Shown piece after piece: positions 27,770-36,195 of a DNA stretch of 64,000 bases. Made by a program: the position numbers and the translations under genes. The DNA is taken from positions 1-64,000 of the forward strand of contig NZ_JAHKPY010000014.1 of assembly GCF_018860745.1 (NCBI RefSeq), written 5' to 3'. The notes below the pieces were generated by a model. It worked only from the letters and a program-made list of their open reading frames with translations, was not told the DNA's origin and searched no databases. Positions within the stretch are counted from its first letter, which is position 1, and every line of letters begins with the position of its first letter. The stretch comes from Zobellia uliginosa. GTDB taxonomy: Bacteria > Bacteroidota > Bacteroidia > Flavobacteriales > Flavobacteriaceae.

Positions 27770-29404
27770 TTACACGTGATGATCCATTATTTGGTGTGCA
27801 TCAATTAACGGCCCACCATTAATAACCTCGTCAGAAGCTTGGTTAATGAATTTATCAAAGTTTAAGTGGAACGAATGTGCCAATTGAATAGCCTTACTGA
27901 TATAAGCCCCTTTCTGAAGCCAAGTGTTCATAGGATCTAACAACTCCGTTGGTACATTATGGCAATATTTAGGCATATGTAAGCCAAAAATAGGATGTTG
28001 CTCATAATCCACTTTTTCCAATTCTCCTTCTAAAATTGAAGAAATCATTGCACGTGTATATTTCAATTTTATTCTAGACCCTACACCGTAAGGACCACCG
28101 CTCCAACCGGTGTTCAATAACCATACATTAACATTAGCTTCGGTCATTTTCTTACTTAGCATTTCAGCATATTTTGTTGGGTGCAATGGCATAAAAGGTT
28201 CTCCAAAACAAGCAGAGAATGAAGGAACAGGCTCGTTAATACCAGCTTCCGTACCCGCAACTTTTGCTGTGTAACCAGAGATAAAGTGATATGCAGCTTG
28301 TCCCGGAGTAAGTTTTGATACTGGAGGTAACACGCCAAAAGCATCACAGGTCAAAAAGAAAATATTCTTTGGATTCTTTCCATAAGAAGGTACTTGAATA
28401 TTATCTATATGATTTATAGGATAACTTACTCTTGTATTTTGAGTTATTGAACTATCTGAAAAATCAACTTCTTTAGTTCCTTCTTTAAAAACTACATTTT
28501 CTAACAAAGCACCTGGGCGTATTGCTCGGAAAATATCCGGTTCTTTTTCTTCCGTTAAATCAATTACTTTGGCATAACATCCACCCTCAAAATTGAATAC
28601 GATGTTATCTGCTGTCCAACCGTGTTCATCATCACCAATTAGTTTTCTATTAGGATCTGCGGATAAGGTAGTTTTTCCTGTTCCAGAAAGACCAAAGAAT
28701 ATAGCCGTATCTCCATACTCACCATAATTGGCAGAACAGTGCATTGGCAAAACATTTCTTTCAATTGGCAGAATTAGGTTTAAGGCAGAAAAAATACCTT
28801 TTTTCATTTCTCCTGTATAAGCAGAACCCGCAACCAAAGCAACTTTTCTTGTAAAATCTAAAATTGAAAAATTACCAGCTCTAATGCCAAAGGCTTCCGG
28901 GTCTTTTGCCACATAACCGGGAGCACAAAGAACTACCCATTCTTCTTCAAAATTTTCAATTTCTTCATCCCTTAATTGAATGAACATGTTTTTGATAAAA
29001 TAATTAGACCATGGGTATTCCGTAATAGTTCGAACATTCATTCTATATTCCGGTGCAGCACCTACATAAGCATCACGTACATAGACCTCTTTGTTTGACA
29101 AATACCCAACAACCTCATCATAGAGCTTATTGAAGTTTGTAGAATCTATTGGCTTATTTATACGACCCCACCACACTTTATCTGCAGTGTAATCATCTTT
29201 TACAATAAAACGGTCTTTAGGAGATCGGCCTGTAAATTTACCAGTGTTTACACACAGTGTTCCGTTCTCTGTTTCTTTACCCATACCTTTCTCAACAGTT
29301 AGCTTTTGAAGCGTTTCTCCGTCAAGGTTCCAGTTGGCTTTTACGTTTTGCAAACCGTACTTTTCAAGATTTGCATTTTTGGGTGTTCTAGATAATGTTT
29401 CCAT
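27770..29404 (-). CDS. pckA: Phosphoenolpyruvate carboxykinase (ATP)
   Basis: This 544-aa ATP-type PEPCK converts oxaloacetate and ATP to phosphoenolpyruvate, the first committed step of gluconeogenesis. Motifs are GKFTGRSPKDRFIVKD, LPMHCSANYG, the P-loop GLSGTGKTTLSADP, LIGDDEHGW (metal site) and NTGWSGGPYG. Length and motifs are complete. The gene is 25 bp after the SLC13-type transporter gene and ends at a strong terminator. This suggests a usp-transporter-pckA unit that may be controlled from the promoter upstream of usp. Confidence 0.96.
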   Translation of the reverse strand: METLSRTPKNANLEKYGLQNVKANWNLDGETLQKLTVEKGMGKETENGTLCVNTGKFTGRSPKDRFIVKDDYTADKVWWGRINKPIDSTNFNKLYDEVVGYLSNKEVYVRDAYVGAAPEYRMNVRTITEYPWSNYFIKNMFIQLRDEEIENFEEEWVVLCAPGYVAKDPEAFGIRAGNFSILDFTRKVALVAGSAYTGEMKKGIFSALNLILPIERNVLPMHCSANYGEYGDTAIFFGLSGTGKTTLSADPNRKLIGDDEHGWTADNIVFNFEGGCYAKVIDLTEEKEPDIFRAIRPGALLENVVFKEGTKEVDFSDSSITQNTRVSYPINHIDNIQVPSYGKNPKNIFFLTCDAFGVLPPVSKLTPGQAAYHFISGYTAKVAGTEAGINEPVPSFSACFGEPFMPLHPTKYAEMLSKKMTEANVNVWLLNTGWSGGPYGVGSRIKLKYTRAMISSILEGELEKVDYEQHPIFGLHMPKYCHNVPTELLDPMNTWLQKGAYISKAIQLAHSFHLNFDKFINQASDEVINGGPLIDAHQIMDHHV

Positions 29405-29429
29405 ACTTCTATATTTTTAGTGGTTTATA

Positions 29430-31268
29430 TTAAAAGGGCCATATTACTGGCACCAAAAGCAACGTTGCTGCAAAGAGCAACAGCAAAAGTGGCCCGCCCA
29501 CTTTTACGTAATCTATAAATTGATATCCTCCTGCTCCCATAACCATTGCATTTGTTGTGGTTCCCACAGGAGTTAAAAAAGCTGTAGATGCACTAATTGC
29601 TACAGCAATCATAAATGGTTTAGGAGAAACTCCTAGAGAAAGGGCGGCCATAAGTGCAATAGGCGCCATTAATACTGCCGTGGCAGAATTGTTGATAGTC
29701 TGGCTAAAAGCGGTCGTTACTAAAAAGATACCTCCCAACAATACTACTGGGTGTATATTCCCCAAATAACTGACTAACCCGTTAGAAACCATTTCGGCAG
29801 CACCCGTTTTTTGAAGTGCAATACCCATAGGAATCATTGCGGCTATCATGACAACACTTGTCCAGCTTATTCCTTTATAGGCCTTTGATATTGGCACGCA
29901 ACCCGTAATCATAACTATACCTGCACATATTAAAGCGGCAATGGCACTTGGTATGATCTTTAAGACCAATAGTAAAATCATTAAAACCAAAGTTCCCAAT
30001 GCGATGTACGACTTTGGCGTTAAGACATCTACGTCCTTCGCCATTGCTTCCGGGCTACCTGATACTACCAGGTTTTCATACACATTGTTCAGTGCTTCAA
30101 TATTTTTCCAAGATCCCCTAACTACAAATGCATCTCCAGCTTTTATGGTTACATTCTTGTCGCCAATTGGTTTTCCTTCGCGTGAAGCTCCCAATAACTG
30201 AATACTCCACTTGTTTAAATATTTACCCATTGGCAGGGTTTTTCCAACGAAAAAGGATGTGGGTGTTACTATCATTTCCACCATACCCACTTCTTGGTTG
30301 ATCAACTCTTTTTTTAATTCGGATGATTTAAACTCTTTTGGAATAAGACCCAATTTAAAATCCATGATGATCCTGTCTACATCCTTGGCCGTGCCTTTTA
30401 CGGTTATAATATCATGGTAACGCATTTGCGTATCCGGTTCAGGAAATTCAACATAAGGTGGTGTGCCCTTTAATACGTTTGGATGCCTACGACGTAAGCG
30501 CATTACAGATACATTGTACTTCTTCTCAAAATCCCAACTACCAATCTCAGTATTAATTAATTCAGACATTGATCTAATACGTAAGCGGTACATATTATCC
30601 CCAACACTGTAATTGGTAATCCATTTGTGTACCTCGGAATCAATATTTACGGGTCTATCTTCCGTCTCATGGTTTGGCAAGAGTTTGTATCCTATAAATC
30701 TGAAATAGAGTATTACTATCAACAATAATGGAATACCTACCAAAGCAAACTCAAAAAATGAAAAGGAGGGTATTCCGTTTTCGGTTAAAACATTACTTAC
30801 GATAATGTTTGGCGGTGTTCCCGTTAAGGTCAACAATCCTCCTGTATTAGACCCAAAAGCAACCGGCATCAATAATTTTGATGGTAATGTGCCTGCACGC
30901 CATGCGGCGGAAACCGTTACCGGCAATAATGCTGCAACCGTACCTGTATTACTTACAAAACCAGAAAGAACACCTGAACCTAAAGTAACCAGCACCAAAA
31001 GCTTTGATTTACTTTTACCGGCCCATTCTACAAACTTTTTACCGGCAAGTGCTGTCCATCCTGTTCTGGCAAGGCCCTCCCCGATAATAAAAAGTGCAGC
31101 GATCATTATTACCGTAGGGTTGCTAAAACCGCTAAGACTTTCTTCCATATTTAGTATACCCACTAGGTACAAGGCCAACATGGACATCAGTGCTACTACA
31201 TCAGGAGGAAACTTTCCCCAGATAAAAAAAGCAATAGTTATGGCTAGAATAACAAATAGAAGCGTCAT
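29430..31268 (-). CDS. SLC13/DASS-type permease with two TrkA-C domains
   Basis: This 612-aa permease has about 11-12 helices in two halves around a soluble insert (about 205-395). The insert holds two TrkA-C/RCK_C-like domains (RIRSMSELINTEIGSW, DTQMRYHDIITVKG; then TSFFVGKTLPMGKY, IKAGDAFVVRGSW). Both halves carry the SLC13-type SNTGTVAALLPV and NNSATAVLMAPI motifs. Family members move dicarboxylates, sulfate or related anions with Na+. It is between usp (20 bp) and pckA (25 bp). Linkage to pckA makes C4-dicarboxylate plausible, but the TrkA-C insert also occurs in sulfate transporters, so the substrate is open. Confidence 0.85.
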   Translation of the reverse strand: MTLLFVILAITIAFFIWGKFPPDVVALMSMLALYLVGILNMEESLSGFSNPTVIMIAALFIIGEGLARTGWTALAGKKFVEWAGKSKSKLLVLVTLGSGVLSGFVSNTGTVAALLPVTVSAAWRAGTLPSKLLMPVAFGSNTGGLLTLTGTPPNIIVSNVLTENGIPSFSFFEFALVGIPLLLIVILYFRFIGYKLLPNHETEDRPVNIDSEVHKWITNYSVGDNMYRLRIRSMSELINTEIGSWDFEKKYNVSVMRLRRRHPNVLKGTPPYVEFPEPDTQMRYHDIITVKGTAKDVDRIIMDFKLGLIPKEFKSSELKKELINQEVGMVEMIVTPTSFFVGKTLPMGKYLNKWSIQLLGASREGKPIGDKNVTIKAGDAFVVRGSWKNIEALNNVYENLVVSGSPEAMAKDVDVLTPKSYIALGTLVLMILLLVLKIIPSAIAALICAGIVMITGCVPISKAYKGISWTSVVMIAAMIPMGIALQKTGAAEMVSNGLVSYLGNIHPVVLLGGIFLVTTAFSQTINNSATAVLMAPIALMAALSLGVSPKPFMIAVAISASTAFLTPVGTTTNAMVMGAGGYQFIDYVKVGGPLLLLLFAATLLLVPVIWPF

Positions 31269-31288
31269 ATAATCTTTATTTGTTATTG

Positions 31289-32074
31289 CTAATCGATTGC
31301 CAATACTGGTATCTGAGAATGCAACGTTAACATTTCTGTGAGTGCTCCTTTTGAAGGCTCGCTTTTAGTTGCATGGTTTCTTGGCAGAATGGCTATCATA
31401 TCCAATTCCTTTTTAGAAGCATATTCAAGAACGCCTTCTACCACATCCGAGTTTGCAATAAATACATGCTCTGAATAGAAATCCTCAAGATAATACTCCA
31501 ATGAGCTTTCATTTTTCTCTTCGGTTGAAGAGTATCCGTAGACCCCTTCACTATTCTCAATAGTAATTACATATACCTTGGCATTAAATCTTCTAACTAC
31601 CTTAAGTAAGGTATCGAGCACACTTTTATCTTCTATCTCTTCCTTTCCTAAAACCAAACCAATATTCTTAATCTCTATTTTATCGGTAACAAATGGAACA
31701 ACCAAAACCGGACAATCAATTTCTAAAACTAATTTTGAAGTATTTGTTGGTGAAGAATCTTCATTATCAAATGCGCCAAATGTTCCCATTATAATAAGGT
31801 CTACTTGCTCATCTTTCTGAATTTTCATTAATGACTCGGTCAACGTGCCTTTTATTGCAATCCATTCAATTTTATTTTTTAGAATACTAGCATATTCTTC
31901 TTCAACGCCTTTAAAAGCTTCTTCAAGCGTATCCATCTCTTGGTTCACGGAGACATACCCTAAAATAATTTTAAGGTCTCTGTCTTGTCCTACATAATTT
32001 ACAGCATAGTCTAATGCTTTTTTAGCTGTTTTGGAAAAATTATAAGGAATCAGAATTGTGGGATTTTTTTTCAT
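31289..32074 (-). CDS. Tandem universal stress protein (UspA-like)
   Basis: This 261-aa cytoplasmic protein has two UspA-type domains. The first, about 5-145, has ILIPYNFSKTAKKALDYA and VDLIIMGTFG, then VLEIDCPVLVVP. The second, about 150-261, has IGLVLGKEEIEDKSVLDTL and LDMIAILPRNHA. The ATP-binding G-x2-G-x9-G/S motif is only partly visible. It is the first gene of a leftward unit with the SLC13-type permease and pckA. A Crp/Fnr-like palindrome and a -7 box lie just upstream, suggesting control by oxygen, redox or nutrient state. Confidence 0.85.
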   Translation of the reverse strand: MKKNPTILIPYNFSKTAKKALDYAVNYVGQDRDLKIILGYVSVNQEMDTLEEAFKGVEEEYASILKNKIEWIAIKGTLTESLMKIQKDEQVDLIIMGTFGAFDNEDSSPTNTSKLVLEIDCPVLVVPFVTDKIEIKNIGLVLGKEEIEDKSVLDTLLKVVRRFNAKVYVITIENSEGVYGYSSTEEKNESSLEYYLEDFYSEHVFIANSDVVEGVLEYASKKELDMIAILPRNHATKSEPSKGALTEMLTLHSQIPVLAID

Positions 32075-32101
32075 CTTGCGTGTGTTTTAATCGTTCAGGA
32101 A

Positions 32102-32109
32102 CAAAATTA
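32102..32109 (-). promoter_or_regulatory. Candidate -7 box of the usp unit
   Basis: On the minus strand this reads TAATTTTG, matching TAnnTTTG, about 28 bp upstream of the usp ATG. No clear TTG -33 box is seen; a palindrome occupies the expected activator position instead. Confidence 0.5.
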
Positions 32110-32128
32110 AGTACAGATGCCTTTTAAA

Positions 32129-32148
32129 AACATGATAGTTATCATGTT
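32129..32148. promoter_or_regulatory. Crp/Fnr-type palindromic operator upstream of usp
   Basis: Perfect 9-nt arms AACATGATA (32129-32137) and TATCATGTT (32140-32148) are separated by GT. The core TGAT-N4-ATCA matches the half-sites of Fnr-like regulators. Its centre is about 33 bp from the centre of the candidate -7 box, which places it near -41, the class II activator position. The 344-bp gap 32075-32418 also serves the divergent porin gene; I see nothing else firm in it. Confidence 0.55.
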
Positions 32149-32418
32149 GTTAAAAATAGGATCGCTATACCTTGCACCATAATTAATTGTTACACCATAA
32201 GATTACAAAACACCTCAAAAACAGAATCTTATAGAAGTTTAAATTTAAGTTATGAAGAGATTAACTTAATAATCAAATAAATATGTCAGTTGTAATTTCA
32301 CTTCTTTTGCATATAGATAAGGTAAGAACTACGAAATCTGGAAAAATTGAAATTCTTAAATGAGAAAGTCTAAAAATGATTAAGACTTAACTTACAAATT
32401 AAGTAATCCACCATATAA

Positions 32419-33765
32419 ATGACCAAATTATTTTCAAAACCCATATTAACTTTCATTTGTATCCTTTTAAGTATTGGTCAAGGCATAGCACAAACAAACG
32501 ATACTACCGCTCTGGACACCAAAAAATTAAAGTATTTTTTGAATGAAGAAAAAACCCATTGGTTGGCCGTACATATGTACACCCAATTATGGATGAGAAT
32601 GAACGATAATAATCCGGGCAGCACAATTGCAGAAGAACTGGAGGATTCTACTTATGATGTTTCTGTTAGGCGGTTTCGACTCGGCTTTCAAGCTCAGATC
32701 AGTGATAGACTTTGGGTATATTCGCAATTTGGGATCAACAACCTCAACTATCAGTCACCGCGAGGAACATCATTGGATTTATTGGATGCATATGCCGAGT
32801 TTTCTGTAAGCAAATCATTAGTCATAGGTGCTGGTAAAACAGCATGGACGGGACTATCTCGCTACTCTGCACCCAATACCTCTAAACTGCTTACCAATGA
32901 CCTTTTATTACTTGCCCTTCCCACGGATGATAAAGCAGATGACCTCATTCGGAAATTAAGTGTATTCGCCAAAGGAAAATTGGGCCGCTTAGACTACCGT
33001 TTTGTTGCTTCCAAACCTTTTTTACCTAGTAAAAGCAGTGATTTTGAGGAAGAAACTACCGAGAATATTGCAGAGTTCAACGATAAAATGAAGAGCGGCA
33101 TTTATTCTACGTACCTAAAATGGGAGTTTTGGGATTCCGAATCCAATCAGATTCCCTTTAGTAATGGAACCTATTTGAGTAAGAAAAGAATTTTTTCTGT
33201 AGGTGTAGGTGCGGAATACCAAAATGATGCGCTCTCATCTCGTAAAAATAGTACCGAAGTTTTTCATGATATGGTACTTTGGTCTGCAGACGCTTTTCTT
33301 GATTTGCCTATTGATACTACCAATGAAACAGCACTTACAGCATATTTAGGTTATTTTAATTATGACTTTGGGCCTAATTATATAAGAAACACCGCCACTA
33401 ATAACACCACTCTTTCATTAGATAACTCGTTAGCATCCTTTAATGGTCCGGGAAATGCTTTTCCTTCCATTGGTACTGGTAGCTCAGTGTATTTACAGGC
33501 TGGATATCTTTTTCCGAAAATGCGGCGCATCAAAGACTATGGAAGACTGCAGCCTTATGCTGCTGTCCAATATTCTAATTTTGAACGGCTTGAAGACCCC
33601 ATGATCTATTATGATTTAGGTATCAACTGGTTTTTAAAAGCACATCTTTCAAAATTCTCCCTCAGTTTACAGAATAGGCCTATTTATAACGCCACTGCTC
33701 AAGGTTTAGAAGTAGATTCAAGAAAATGGTCTGCCGTGTTACAATATATAATACGGATAGAATGA
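32419..33765 (+). CDS. Porin-like outer-membrane beta-barrel protein (first of a tandem pair)
   Basis: This 448-aa protein has a signal peptide ending near GIAQ (about 25). Alternating beta strands then continue to a C-terminal strand ending QYIIRIE. It resembles the phosphate-selective-porin (OprP/OprO) type barrel found in Bacteroidota: LRFxLG-like strands (RRFRLGFQAQI, FGINNLNY), YLGYFNYDFGPNYIR and YDLGINWFLKAH. It is paralogous to the next gene, which shares the same blocks in the same order. The ATGA overlap with that gene implies coupled translation. The solute is unknown. Confidence 0.75.
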   Translation: MTKLFSKPILTFICILLSIGQGIAQTNDTTALDTKKLKYFLNEEKTHWLAVHMYTQLWMRMNDNNPGSTIAEELEDSTYDVSVRRFRLGFQAQISDRLWVYSQFGINNLNYQSPRGTSLDLLDAYAEFSVSKSLVIGAGKTAWTGLSRYSAPNTSKLLTNDLLLLALPTDDKADDLIRKLSVFAKGKLGRLDYRFVASKPFLPSKSSDFEEETTENIAEFNDKMKSGIYSTYLKWEFWDSESNQIPFSNGTYLSKKRIFSVGVGAEYQNDALSSRKNSTEVFHDMVLWSADAFLDLPIDTTNETALTAYLGYFNYDFGPNYIRNTATNNTTLSLDNSLASFNGPGNAFPSIGTGSSVYLQAGYLFPKMRRIKDYGRLQPYAAVQYSNFERLEDPMIYYDLGINWFLKAHLSKFSLSLQNRPIYNATAQGLEVDSRKWSAVLQYIIRIE

Positions 33766-35099
33766 GATATTGGAGAACTATTGTAATACTATTATACCTA
33801 TTGGTTAACGGACCATGCCTTTATCAACTTAAAGCACAGTCCAAAACAGCCAATAAGCGACTCCTATTTTATTTGGACGAGGACAAAAAGCAATGGTTAA
33901 AAGTTACTAGTTATGCACAAATATGGGCACGTCAATCACAAAACAACCCTGGCAGTACTGTTAACGATAAACCAGCACTTAATACTACAGATCTTAGCAT
34001 TAGACGCTTTAGATTGGGGGTTAGTACCCAGCCCTGGGAAAAAACTATATTCTTCTTTCAAATAGGGGTGAACAACTTAAACTATCTATCTCCTAAAGGT
34101 ACTTCCGTTGATGTACTAGATGCTTATGTAGAGCATAAATTCTCGGATTACATAGCTATTGGTGGAGGAAAATCAGCATGGAACGGGTTATCACGTTATA
34201 CCTCACCTAGTTCTTCCAAAGTTATGGCAAATGATATCAACTTTATTGCACTTCCCACTCTAAACGACTCTGATGATCTTATCCGTAAATTAGGCATGTA
34301 TGCCAAGGGTAAAATTGGAAAAGTAGATTATCGCTTAGTGTTTACAAAACCATTGGCTATTGAAAACAGTAAAACTTTTAATCCAGACCCGACTGAGGGT
34401 ATAGCCCGTTTCACCAATAAAAAGCCTAATTTACAGTACTCTACCTATGTAAAATATGAGTTTCTGGACCCTGAAAGTAATGCTACTCCATTTCTTAGTG
34501 GTTCTTACCTTGGAAAAAAAAGAGTGTTTAATCTAGGTATAGGCTACACGCTCCAGCCCAAGGCTTTATGGTCATTACTTAATGGAGAAGAACAATTTCA
34601 CGACTTAAAACTGTTTGCTTCCGACATACATTTGGACTTGCCTCTAAAATTTAATCCTGATATGGTAATTACCGCATATCTTGGGTACTTCAACTATGAT
34701 TTTGGACCAGGCTACATAAGGCAAATAGGGGCTAACAACCCTGTTAACGGATTGGAGTATTCAGCGGATTTTTATAGTGCCAAGGGTAATAGTTTTCCGG
34801 TTCTGGGTACAGGTGAATCTTTATGGGGAGAAATTGGCTATCTCTTTCCTCCTATGGGAAACCAAGATGATAAAGGGCGACTTCAACCTTATGTTTCAGC
34901 GCAATACTCGGATTTTGAAGTTATTCCTTCACGTATTTTTCAGTATGATTTTGGTATAAATTGGTATTTAAACGGTCACTATTCCAAATTAACCATCAAC
35001 GCTCAAAACAGACCTATTTATCGCAATTCTACAAATGTTATAACCAAAGATGGTCGCAAATGGATGTTCGTTATGCAATATCAATTTAGAATTGATTGA
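33762..35099 (+). CDS. Porin-like outer-membrane beta-barrel protein (second of a tandem pair)
   Basis: The likely start is ATG 33762, which overlaps the previous stop as ATGA and gives a proper signal peptide (MRYWRTIVILLYLLVNGP, cleavage near LKAQ). The product is about 445 aa. Shared blocks with the first copy include LNYLSPKGTSVDVLDAYVEH, GGGKSAWNGLSRYTSPSS, YLGYFNYDFGPGYIR and a final strand ending QYQFRID. The pair looks like a diverged tandem duplication in which both barrels stay intact, perhaps forming a channel with two subunit types. Function is inferred from fold-like patterns only. Confidence 0.75.
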   Translation: MRYWRTIVILLYLLVNGPCLYQLKAQSKTANKRLLFYLDEDKKQWLKVTSYAQIWARQSQNNPGSTVNDKPALNTTDLSIRRFRLGVSTQPWEKTIFFFQIGVNNLNYLSPKGTSVDVLDAYVEHKFSDYIAIGGGKSAWNGLSRYTSPSSSKVMANDINFIALPTLNDSDDLIRKLGMYAKGKIGKVDYRLVFTKPLAIENSKTFNPDPTEGIARFTNKKPNLQYSTYVKYEFLDPESNATPFLSGSYLGKKRVFNLGIGYTLQPKALWSLLNGEEQFHDLKLFASDIHLDLPLKFNPDMVITAYLGYFNYDFGPGYIRQIGANNPVNGLEYSADFYSAKGNSFPVLGTGESLWGEIGYLFPPMGNQDDKGRLQPYVSAQYSDFEVIPSRIFQYDFGINWYLNGHYSKLTINAQNRPIYRNSTNVITKDGRKWMFVMQYQFRID

Positions 35100-35196
35100 T
35101 GAATTGAATTTCAACTACAATAAAATAAATACTCCCTTTATTACCTGATTATTATTGACAAATAAAATCTTTGGAAATTAATAAGTTAACGATATA

Positions 35197-35210
35197 TCTG
35201 GTTTACCAGA
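35197..35210. promoter_or_regulatory. Palindrome TCTGGT-TT-ACCAGA before a decayed isomerase gene
   Basis: Perfect 6-nt arms with a 2-nt centre lie 25 bp upstream of the pseudogene ATG at 35235. It looks like an operator for a sugar-responsive regulator, GntR- or LacI-type, left in front of a dead gene. The regulator is not identified. Confidence 0.35.
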
Positions 35211-35234
35211 ATAAAAACCAAGTAGTAATGGAAC

Positions 35235-35867
35235 ATGAAAAGCGATTTACAACAATATGCACAGATTCCTTTAATACAAATTCCCAACCCAGTATGGCAT
35301 ACCTACTCCCGAGGAGCTTTAATAGATAATTGGAAAAAGATACTCCAGAGGTGGTTGATAATAGTTTCCCAGAAGAATGGATCATATCTACTGTAACCGC
35401 CAGAGGCAAAAACAGACTCAATGATGAAGGTCTTTCTCAAGTTGAAAAGCCAGAAGGGCTAATTCTCTAAAAAATATAATAGAATCGAATAAGGAACTTT
35501 TCCCAGGAACGGAAGTGGCTAAGAAATTCGACGCTACAGGTGTATTGATAAAAATGCACAGGAAAACTTAACCATACAAGTACAACCAGATAAGATCTAC
35601 GCAAAGGACATCCTTAATTCTTCATTTGGAAAAACCGAATCCTGGTATATTTTGAATATAAGAGAAATAGATGGGGAACACACCATTGGCTCAAATGGAA
35701 GTTTCTATGTAATAGTAGTGTATTCTGGAGAAGGAACCATGGTTTGTAATGATGAAGAATATATGTATTCACAAGGCGATGAAATCTTTATCTCTGCAGC
35801 AATTAAAAGTATAACTTTTAAATCTACCGAAAGCTCTAAATTGCTACTTCGCTATCCTGCTAGTTAG
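35235..35867 (+). pseudogene. Decayed class I mannose-6-phosphate isomerase-like gene
   Basis: Fragments in different frames line up with class I mannose-6-phosphate isomerase-like cupins. They are NPVWHTYSRGALIDNW from ATG 35235; then, after a frameshift near 35340, FPEEWIISTVTARGKN and EGLSQVEKPEG to a stop at 35470; then FPGTEVAKKFDATGVLIKM; then QENLTIQVQPDKIYAKDI with FGKTESWYILNI. The last part jumps from IDGEHT straight to GSFYVIVVYSGEGTM, so the middle metal-binding part is deleted. The intact tail from 35652 encodes a 71-aa cupin remnant. At least three frame changes plus a deletion make this a true pseudogene rather than one sequencing error. Confidence 0.8.
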
Positions 35868-35986
35868 GAGATTTAGAATAGGTTTCCTTGTGGATAGCCC
35901 GAAAACAGAATAACTTCTTATAATCTTGCAGTTACTAGATGAGAAAAGCCACTCCCAACCCATCAAATAAAGCCTAAAACAAAAAA

Positions 35987-36010
35987 AGCCAGTCTTTCGA
36001 CTAGCTTTTT
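35987..36010. terminator. Hairpin terminator at the left island junction
   Basis: AGCCAGTC (35987-35994) pairs with GACTAGCT (35999-36006) around TTTC, with one G-T pair, and is followed by a T run (36006-36010). Read leftward it also has a T run. Before integration it would have followed tRNA-Asn directly, so it is probably the original terminator of that tRNA. Confidence 0.7.
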
Positions 36011-36013
36011 GTT

Positions 36014-36028
36014 GCTCCCCCTCTTGGG
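36014..36028. repeat. Left attachment site of the island (15-bp direct repeat)
   Basis: GCTCCCCCTCTTGGG is an exact copy of 51992-52006, the 3' end of tRNA-Asn. The 15 bp carry the 3' acceptor strand and part of the T arm, the usual crossover zone for tyrosine integrases that target tRNA genes. Confidence 0.85.
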
Positions 36029-36123
36029 GCGTTTTACTACAATCACAAAAAACGCCCTCCTATTAAAACCCACTATTAATAGGTGGATTACCAAAACCCA
36101 TTATTGCATATGATAGTTTTAAA

Positions 36124-36180
36124 TTGGATAAAATTGTCATTTGGTTGGATAAAATGTTGGATAAAACTATATTTATCCAA
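36124..36180. repeat. TTGGATAAA arm-type repeats before the integrase gene
   Basis: TTGGATAAAA occurs as direct copies at 36124-36133, 36145-36154 and 36157-36166, and an inverted TTTATCCAA lies at 36172-36180, ending 15 bp before the integrase ATG. A 9-base copy, TGGATAAAA, recurs at 51917-51925 near the other island end. This pattern is typical of integrase or excisionase arm-binding sites that may also autoregulate int. The 328-bp stretch 35868-36195 holds no gene. Confidence 0.65.
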
Positions 36181-36195
36181 CAAACAACGATCTAA

